Below are positions 51,026 through 57,289 of a DNA stretch of 57,289 bases, piece by piece. The translations under genes and the position numbers were made by a program. The stretch is from a virus. The notes under the pieces are model-generated. The model ran no database searches. It saw only the letters and a program-made list of their open reading frames with translations, and was not told the DNA's origin. Every line of letters begins with the position of its first letter. The stretch's first letter is position 1. The stretch covers positions 1 to 57,289 of IMG/VR virus record IMGVR_UViG_3300006793_000034, one strand, 5' to 3'.

Positions 51026-52594
51026 ATGGGAGCAGTAAAGAAACTCGATCTGGAGTTCGCTGATGGTGTGTCCACCCTTGAAGCATACAGGGACGCACTG
51101 GCTATTCTCCCCGATAAAACCCGTGTTCTTTTGAAGGTCTTTGGGCCTTTAATGTCCACCTATTTGAAGGTGGATTTAGCACTTCAAAGCCTCAACAAAA
51201 CCTTCGGGGATTCGTCAAAACCAATTGAAGAACTTGGCGACACTATGGAGGAAAGTGGCGACAAAGTGGAAAAAAGTGGAGGTGCTATGGGCAAGGCGGT
51301 GAGCGTTCTCAACGCCCCTTTTGTAGCACTTGGTGGCACTCTCAAACTGGTCGGAAGCATGTTCAAAAGCCTGTTGTTGGGACTATTGCCCCTCATGGGC
51401 GTCGTCATGGCCGTCACGGGTATTGTCATGTTATTTGTCGCCGCCTTTGACGCTGGCGGAGGGAAACTGAAACAATGGCTGGCTGATTTGCCGATTATCG
51501 GGGGGATGATGGCTACAATTGAAGCGGCGATCCAAGCGGTCAAGGACATTTGGGAAACACTGAAAGCCAACCTCACTTTGCCCGAAGGGACTGACAGCGA
51601 ATCATTCTTCACAGGCATTATTGACGGGATCACGATGGTTTATGAGATATTTCAAGGCTACTGGATGATGATTATTGAACTCATCAGTGCATACATCACT
51701 GCACTGGCCGAGTCGGGGCTTCTCCAAGCCATTATTGATGCAATCGTTTCCGTTTATGATTCTTTCATGGAGGCTTGGGACATGATCATGGGTGCCTTTG
51801 GCGACGGGGGAGTGCAGAACTTCTTTGATATGGTCGTCGGCTTGTTTCAATATACAATGGACTTTTTGGTGAGTTCGGGCATATTTGCATTCATTGGTGA
51901 CATTATTCAATTGGTTGGTGAAATCATCGGCACAGTGGTGTTCCTTGCGGCGGTCATTATTCGCATCGTCGTTGAAATTGTCAAGTTCGTCTATCCGTAT
52001 GTCGCACCATACTACAAAATGCTGATTGCCGCATTCGGCATGATCCTCACCGTCGTCATGGGTGTTGTTCGCACTATTATGAAACTCGTCAGTGCCTTCG
52101 TCGCACTGCTTCGTGGCGACTTTGACAAAGTGGGTGAAATCCTATACTCAATCAAGGACATTTGGGTTGATGTGTTGGACGGAGTGATAGGCTTTTTCAA
52201 AGGTTTCATCAACAACCTCATTGATTTCGCCAGCCCTGCTTTGAAACTCATAAACAAGGTCATAGGTGCCTTTAACGCCATCAATCCATTCGGTGAAATA
52301 CCGGAAATTGACATTGGTGGCCTCAAACTCGCAAAGGGTGGCGTAGTCAGTGGGCCAAAGTCCGGCTATCCAGCCGAACTACACGGCACAGAAGCCGTAG
52401 TCCCACTGCCCGACGGGCGCACTATCCCAGTCACCATGCAAGGTGGGGGCGGAATGGGTGGAGAAACGACAATCAACATCAATGTCAGCGGCGCAAGCGG
52501 CGACCCTCGCAAGATAGCACGAATGGTGGGTGATGAAGTCGGGCGTTTGTTCAAAAGCCGTTCACGCACTGGTGGTTTCAGCAGGGGGGTATGA
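51026..52594 (+). CDS. Tape measure protein
   Basis: ATG 51026 (GTG 51020 is in frame) gives 522 residues. A charged N-terminal helix is followed by hydrophobic helical segments (about 95-460) with many Ile, Met, Val and Phe, then GGVVSGPKSGYPAELHGTEAVVPLPDGR, a C-terminal signature common in tape measure proteins, and a Gly/Arg-rich tail. If the usual rule of about 1.5 angstrom per residue holds, the tail would be roughly 75-80 nm. It follows the chaperone pair. Confidence 0.85.
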   Translation: MGAVKKLDLEFADGVSTLEAYRDALAILPDKTRVLLKVFGPLMSTYLKVDLALQSLNKTFGDSSKPIEELGDTMEESGDKVEKSGGAMGKAVSVLNAPFVALGGTLKLVGSMFKSLLLGLLPLMGVVMAVTGIVMLFVAAFDAGGGKLKQWLADLPIIGGMMATIEAAIQAVKDIWETLKANLTLPEGTDSESFFTGIIDGITMVYEIFQGYWMMIIELISAYITALAESGLLQAIIDAIVSVYDSFMEAWDMIMGAFGDGGVQNFFDMVVGLFQYTMDFLVSSGIFAFIGDIIQLVGEIIGTVVFLAAVIIRIVVEIVKFVYPYVAPYYKMLIAAFGMILTVVMGVVRTIMKLVSAFVALLRGDFDKVGEILYSIKDIWVDVLDGVIGFFKGFINNLIDFASPALKLINKVIGAFNAINPFGEIPEIDIGGLKLAKGGVVSGPKSGYPAELHGTEAVVPLPDGRTIPVTMQGGGGMGGETTININVSGASGDPRKIARMVGDEVGRLFKSRSRTGGFSRGV

Positions 52595-52597
52595 CGG

Positions 52598-53848
52598 GTG
52601 CCGAAAATACAATTGATTCGCAAAGACGGGCAAGTCATTGAACTTGATGCAACCGATATAGGCATGTCAGTGACCCGTGGTGTTTCTGTTTGGCCGATAC
52701 CGATTATCGCCACCCGTGCCGCATTAGATCTCAACGCAAACATGCTCGCTATCACCATTAACGGTGTGATCACTGACGACACTTCAAGCACAGGCGATAA
52801 CGGAGCATCCTGCGTTTTGGATTTGTCAAGACCCACTGCGGTCTGTCTTTCTTGGCATGAGCAATTGAGAAACGAATACGGTGCTTATGTTCTCAAAGAT
52901 GTGTTGCATGGAAAGGAAATCATGTTTAGCACAGCGGGGCAAATGAGCGCAGGGCTTGGAGAAAAAACTGTTTTGCGTTTTGACAAAGCGAGCAATTTTT
53001 CAAGCAGTGTCGCAACCGAGTCCGTCGTTCGTGTTGACTTGTCGGGAACAGTGAACCACACGGGCCATGTGGCTACGGCAATAAAAACAGCCTTAGATGG
53101 AGGCACTGTCAAAGTCGGAGGTGCAAACACCGCAATAAGTTCACTCTTAACCACCACTCTTTCGCTCGGTGAGCAATCCGAATTAAGCGCAAATAAACAA
53201 GGGATAGGTGCGGCTGTCAACGAAAAGGTCACGATAGCAAACCTAACGACAGGAAAGGCAGGGAACTTGCCTCTTGTCAAGCGTGGTGCCATGCCCTTCT
53301 CAACAACGGCTGACTGGTCGCACTCATTCTTCACTTCGGCATTTACAGGTGGTGTGGACGGTTCACGCAAAAGCAAGGGGGACAAGGTGCAAGACCTCCT
53401 TAACATGACAATGAATGCAAATGTCGGTGGTTTTATGGTTTCACCTCAAGCACTGACTGGTGATCTTGTTGAAATGCCGGACTCACTATCGTCTTTTGAC
53501 ACATCAAAATTGCTTGGAATCAGTGAATCTTCGTCTATTCGCAAATACATTGTCGGTCTTCGCATACCGTATGAATCAATGGTGACGGCAGGGGTCAGTG
53601 GTGAGGTATTGCGCCAATTCATCATTCCTTCGGGGCCGGGAACAGATTACCCGTCCGAAGAAAATACAGAACCATTCGATCCGACCAACACAGAAGGCGG
53701 AGAAATCACAAGACCCAACCCGTTTTTCCGACAAAAGGTTGCTATTCCGGGTGTAGTTCAAACATTTCAACCTGCATATCAAGCAGGTGATTCGGTTTGG
53801 ACTTATTCGCTCGGTTTTGCCGCAGTGGAACAATTGATTGGGGTTTGA
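52598..53848 (+). CDS. Tail protein downstream of tape measure, distal tail-type
   Basis: GTG 52598 opens 416 residues; no ATG fits. It is beta-rich, starts IQLIRKDGQVIELDATDIGMSVTRGVSVWPIPII and ends VWTYSLGFAAVEQLIGV. Its place after the tape measure suggests a distal tail or hub protein. Not recognised by sequence. Confidence 0.65.
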   Translation: MPKIQLIRKDGQVIELDATDIGMSVTRGVSVWPIPIIATRAALDLNANMLAITINGVITDDTSSTGDNGASCVLDLSRPTAVCLSWHEQLRNEYGAYVLKDVLHGKEIMFSTAGQMSAGLGEKTVLRFDKASNFSSSVATESVVRVDLSGTVNHTGHVATAIKTALDGGTVKVGGANTAISSLLTTTLSLGEQSELSANKQGIGAAVNEKVTIANLTTGKAGNLPLVKRGAMPFSTTADWSHSFFTSAFTGGVDGSRKSKGDKVQDLLNMTMNANVGGFMVSPQALTGDLVEMPDSLSSFDTSKLLGISESSSIRKYIVGLRIPYESMVTAGVSGEVLRQFIIPSGPGTDYPSEENTEPFDPTNTEGGEITRPNPFFRQKVAIPGVVQTFQPAYQAGDSVWTYSLGFAAVEQLIGV

Positions 53849-53853
53849 TATTC

Positions 53854-56745
53854 ATGCCGATCAAAAAACTGCATTCACAGGCCATTCGTTTTAATGGTTT
53901 CACTGACGGTATTGTTGTCCCTACGGGTGCATTCCGAGAATCGGGTGTGGATTTGTATGCCGCATCGCACACTGAAAAAACAGGATCAACCAACAAAGTT
54001 CCCTCATATAATAGCGACGACCCCAAAATAGGGAGGCGACACATACCCAACGAAGGGAACGGTCTAAACAACATAATTGGCCCATTCACCATAGAAGCCT
54101 TTGTCATACCCGATAAAGGAGGCATAATCGTTTCAAAGGAAAATTGCTACACATTGGAGATAGGGAGTCCACTTGCGCCTAAATCCGCTGTGTTCACCGT
54201 GTTCACCCGAAGCACTTCGGGTGCTAAAGACGCTGTGAATGTAGCCACTTCTTTCAATTTTCCCACTTTGAATAACCCATACAGCATATTATTGACGGAT
54301 GAAGGTTTTGAAGAAGGTGTTTATCAATTCAACCCAATTGAAGATGGTGAACAAGGGCACAAGCCCCATGATTTAGATTTGCCTTTACAGCCATTGTTGT
54401 ATTTGAACGCACAGTTCACTGGAAAGGACTTGCGACTTTACATCAATGGAGATTTGGTGGCAAAGTCGGACTTTGGTGGAGAGGAAAGAACAATTCAAGC
54501 GAGTTCTTCTGATCTGTTCATAGGCGGGCGAGGGGGAGAGTTCCGAGGTGTCATTGAAAGTGTTCGGATTAGCAGGGGTGTTGTAGCACCGAAACTCCAA
54601 CCATTTACTAAACAAGACAACACTATGGGGCTATGGGATTTTGAAGATGAAGACGACACCCCCAACCTGTTTTTCGCTAACCATAAGAGTCCGGCACAGG
54701 CTGATTATAGCGGGAGAGATGGAGTCGGCCAAAGTGACGGGAAAATGTCGCACCCAATGGTGTGCGTCGGTTATGATTTCACTAATGTTGCCGTCAGCGG
54801 CAATATAACCACCCCCTTGTCATTGACAACGGGCTACGACTACGCTACTTTCAAAATCCGTGATTTTGGGGGAACCAAGCCCAGTGCTTTGGAAATGCTC
54901 GCTTCTCATATCCTATCCATACCGATTGACGACTTGCCTCTCCAATCATGGTGGAACAATGGGACTGGTGTGCTTGACATCGGGGCACATGTCACTAAAG
55001 CACGCTATCATGCTGATGGGTTGCCAGTGTCAAACTTAAACGCAATCGTCAATGCCAGCGGCACAGATCCGAACACAGGGGTGCCGGTATCAGCATACGA
55101 CTATGAGGATTTGGCACAAGACCCCGCAGGTGGTGTCAGTCTTGACCCTATGGCGAACCCAATAGAACGAATCCGCATAATTGCTCTTGACTTCAACGCA
55201 CACGCAATAGTCGTGCAAAACTCAATGCTCAAGAACGAAGATGGAGTGGCCGATGCAAAAAGTCAAGGGTTCATTTTCGCACACCCCGATAATACGCCCA
55301 TTTGGTTCACTCTCGGAAACGGGGACTTATTGATCGATTTAGGCAACGACTTGCGCCCAGCAGGACAAATGACAAGGGCGAGGTTCACTCAAGGCCAACG
55401 ATTCAAGGACAAATCGGGTTTTGGGAATGCGGCATACTTTGTCAACACCCATTCAAGGAACACAAACGAAATGAAAAACCGCCTTCAAAACATCGGTGGT
55501 TTAACACAAAACACCGACTATCCGCCAATGACGCCTTCATTGTTGCTTTGGCTTGATGCCGACGATCCGGCCACTATGTTGAGGGGCGATATGCAACCCC
55601 TCATGGCGGTGACTGACAACAGCAATTACCCAGTGTGGTGGAAAAGTAAAGCCCCAGCGGCACCGGATTATCATTTTTATGGCGGAAGCATGGTTGGAAA
55701 CGCATGGCGTTGGATTAAAAACAACCCAAAGGTGAACAGTCGTGGTGGCCTCCAAGCCGCCGGAATAGCCGAGCAGGTCGGTGTCACTGAAATTGACCCC
55801 GGACTGGAACAAGCGGGTGAAATAAATACAAACCTCATACCACTTACACCCACCACCACTGAAAAATCCATGTGGGTCAACGGAGAGGGTGCATTCAATC
55901 AGCCGGGGAGAGTTCCCGGTTTTGATAGTGCGAACGGGCCAGCACCAACACCTTTCGCTGTCGTTCATAATACGGAAATTGGTGGTGTTGCGACCAACAA
56001 TGGCGATTTCACATTCTATTATGTTATTACACCGCAATATGAGTCCGGCGTCTTGCATTTGTTGAAAAATGTGGCAAACACACCCGACTTTCAATTGGAC
56101 AACGGAAGTGGTGTCCCATCCATAGCGTATTCAAACATCACAGCCGCACTTCACCAAGACGGAAAGCCGACAGCAGGACAACCCTGTTTAGTCGCCATCA
56201 CTGTCAACGGCACTGAAAATGGCCTTTACAAAATGTGGGCGAAAGGTTCGGGTGCTGGGGCAACCCACAGTCAAGCGTTAAGCGGAACACCAAATGCCGA
56301 CCTTTCGTTTTTAGATGCCACCACTGGGACAGCGGGTTTAGAATTGTTTGGTTTCTTAACGCACACACCAGCCAGTGGCGGCGGCGGTGGCGGCGGCGGT
56401 GGCGGCGGTGGCGGGGAACCCGACCCCGAACCACCCGAAGAACCCGAAGAACCCGAACCCGGAGAGATTGGCGGAGAACCCGGATTTGGCGGAGAAGACC
56501 CCTTCAACCCCACCGAACCCGGATTTGGCGGAGAAGACCCCCCGAAAGCAGACCCCTTTGACCCCTTCAACCCCCCCGGAGGTGGCGGCGGAGGCGGCGG
56601 TGCCCCTTTTGTCCCCGAATCAAATACCGCCACTGCTACCGCACCGCCGGGTTTCATAGTTCACGAAGTATTGATTTATGCTGGTTATCACGGCACTTCT
56701 ATGAACGATGTGCGACAGTATGTTGAAGACAAATGGGGGATCTGA
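53854..56745 (+). CDS. Tail adhesin with LamG-like domains and Gly/Pro-rich insertion
   Basis: ATG 53854 gives 963 residues. An N-terminal LamG/concanavalin-like domain (about 1-260) contains YLNAQFTGKDLRLYINGDLVA and LFIGGRGGEFRGVIESVRISRG. A second such fold begins near 560 (LLLWLDADDPATML) and its final strand (GFIVHEVLIYAGYHGT ... YVEDKWGI) follows a run of Gly and then Pro/Glu/Gly repeats (about 842-916), which splits the domain's last strands. It probably binds host surface glycans or proteins. Confidence 0.8.
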   Translation: MPIKKLHSQAIRFNGFTDGIVVPTGAFRESGVDLYAASHTEKTGSTNKVPSYNSDDPKIGRRHIPNEGNGLNNIIGPFTIEAFVIPDKGGIIVSKENCYTLEIGSPLAPKSAVFTVFTRSTSGAKDAVNVATSFNFPTLNNPYSILLTDEGFEEGVYQFNPIEDGEQGHKPHDLDLPLQPLLYLNAQFTGKDLRLYINGDLVAKSDFGGEERTIQASSSDLFIGGRGGEFRGVIESVRISRGVVAPKLQPFTKQDNTMGLWDFEDEDDTPNLFFANHKSPAQADYSGRDGVGQSDGKMSHPMVCVGYDFTNVAVSGNITTPLSLTTGYDYATFKIRDFGGTKPSALEMLASHILSIPIDDLPLQSWWNNGTGVLDIGAHVTKARYHADGLPVSNLNAIVNASGTDPNTGVPVSAYDYEDLAQDPAGGVSLDPMANPIERIRIIALDFNAHAIVVQNSMLKNEDGVADAKSQGFIFAHPDNTPIWFTLGNGDLLIDLGNDLRPAGQMTRARFTQGQRFKDKSGFGNAAYFVNTHSRNTNEMKNRLQNIGGLTQNTDYPPMTPSLLLWLDADDPATMLRGDMQPLMAVTDNSNYPVWWKSKAPAAPDYHFYGGSMVGNAWRWIKNNPKVNSRGGLQAAGIAEQVGVTEIDPGLEQAGEINTNLIPLTPTTTEKSMWVNGEGAFNQPGRVPGFDSANGPAPTPFAVVHNTEIGGVATNNGDFTFYYVITPQYESGVLHLLKNVANTPDFQLDNGSGVPSIAYSNITAALHQDGKPTAGQPCLVAITVNGTENGLYKMWAKGSGAGATHSQALSGTPNADLSFLDATTGTAGLELFGFLTHTPASGGGGGGGGGGGGGEPDPEPPEEPEEPEPGEIGGEPGFGGEDPFNPTEPGFGGEDPPKADPFDPFNPPGGGGGGGGAPFVPESNTATATAPPGFIVHEVLIYAGYHGTSMNDVRQYVEDKWGI
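56377..56602. repeat. Gly-rich and Pro/Glu-rich low-complexity tract in adhesin gene
   Basis: GGC/GGT triplets give a Gly run of about 13, followed by imperfect repeats of the type GGATTTGGCGGAGAAGACCCC (first 20 bases shared) and a second Gly run. The tract is in frame and keeps other frames open. Copy number could change by slippage. Confidence 0.8.
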
Positions 56746-56747
56746 AT

Positions 56748-57289
56748 ATGCCCGAAGAGGACAATTACCCCAACCCAAGTCTTGGACTGGGCGAAGAAGC
56801 CATTAACGGAATTGACAAAGAGCCAGTGAACCATTTCGCAGGGTGTTCGGGTGTCACTTCGTATAATCGTGTGAAAGGGCACTTTTTCCTTGCGAGTTTG
56901 CCTCAACCACAGGATGAAACCATAACAAGGACTGTTCAAGGACTCGCTGATCGATTTGAAACCACTCACGAAGACCCTTCGGTGGCGTCAATTGTGTCAA
57001 TGAACGCCAATGTTCAAATCACTGAAACCGTATATCAAGGTGAAGTATTGAATGTCATTGACAAAAGCAATATGGCTACATTGACTCAATCGTTAAGCCC
57101 GAACCATAAGCAATCCGCCATCGTGGTGCAAGGCGGCTACGGCTACAATAACAACCTTGCACATGCTTCATCAACAGCCGACTCCATTATCGCAATCGGC
57201 CTTGACGACATACGCCCCTTTGCGTTGAAAGGACTTGATGTTGAACACACTGCGTTATTTGACGCAACCAACCCAACCAAACCAACCAA
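56748..57289 (+). CDS. Unknown tail-module protein, truncated by window end
   Basis: ATG 56748, two bases after the adhesin stop, stays open for 180 codons to the window end. It is beta-rich with Asn/Thr/Ser loops and ends in a repeated N-P-T-K-P-T-like stretch that could be a linker. The function cannot be judged from this part. A tail tip or fibre protein fits its position. Confidence 0.65.
   Translation, partial: MPEEDNYPNPSLGLGEEAINGIDKEPVNHFAGCSGVTSYNRVKGHFFLASLPQPQDETITRTVQGLADRFETTHEDPSVASIVSMNANVQITETVYQGEVLNVIDKSNMATLTQSLSPNHKQSAIVVQGGYGYNNNLAHASSTADSIIAIGLDDIRPFALKGLDVEHTALFDATNPTKPT

Noticed and set aside
1-57289. CRISPR arrays, tRNA genes, integrase, insertion sequences
   Set aside because: Reading both strands I saw no regular spacer-repeat array, no cloverleaf-like element, and no integrase or transposase motif; a dedicated tRNA scan was not possible.

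Overview
The window reads as most of the virion half of a tailed double-stranded DNA virus (Caudoviricetes, siphovirus-like) that infects an archaeon. The tailed-virus assignment rests on a full morphogenesis set in canonical order: terminase large subunit, portal, prohead protease fused to a scaffold-like region, HK97-fold major capsid protein, neck proteins, tail tube, tail assembly chaperone pair with a -1 slippery site, tape measure, and a LamG-bearing adhesin. The archaeal host is inferred from a group II chaperonin (thermosome) and a small Arf/Rag-like GTPase. Gene content resembles the magrovirus-type viruses of marine Poseidoniales (Marine Group II), but I could not run a search to confirm this.

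Layout. 1-498: 5' end of a minus-strand SF1 helicase, the edge of a replication module outside the window. 499-1507: about 1 kb without a convincing gene, with inverted repeats and a bidirectional hairpin/T-tract terminator. 1508-9537: a tightly overlapping plus-strand operon that opens with an HMG-CoA lyase and continues with nine genes, eight of which start with the same short peptide (consensus M-x-A-F-D-x-A-[FW]-x-L-L-K); the other encodes a 38-residue membrane peptide. 9540-11111: thermosome on the minus strand. 11233-16330: four further enzymes or unknowns, some carrying the same peptide internally or at the C-terminus. 16320-16832: a minus-strand unknown. 16900-20570: a ribbon-helix-helix regulator, small membrane proteins, a membrane-tethered GTPase and small zinc proteins. 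20598-29964: a likely small terminase subunit, then Cys-rich, low-complexity and disordered virion-type proteins, several with the peptide. 29961-57289: terminase, head, neck and tail genes, including an 1176-residue protein with a DNA-ligase-like nucleotidyltransferase domain, ending in a truncated gene.

Main result. At least fourteen proteins carry one copy of a 9-residue amphipathic signature, hydrophobic-x-x-[AG]-[FW]-x-[LIV]-[LIV]-K, usually at the very N-terminus. The attached domains look like enzymes that act on a host: ADP-ribosyltransferase-like folds, GNAT acetyltransferases, a ParB/sulfiredoxin-like domain, a HExxH metalloprotease, a papain-like cysteine protease and a D12-class adenine methyltransferase. 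By analogy with the capsid-targeting sequence of phage T4 internal proteins and Alt, I infer that the signature loads effectors into the prohead, with ejection alongside the genome. [FWY]-x-L-L-K-like strings also occur in the major capsid protein and at the protease/scaffold boundary, which suggests a shared maturation-protease site. All functional assignments come from motifs read by eye.
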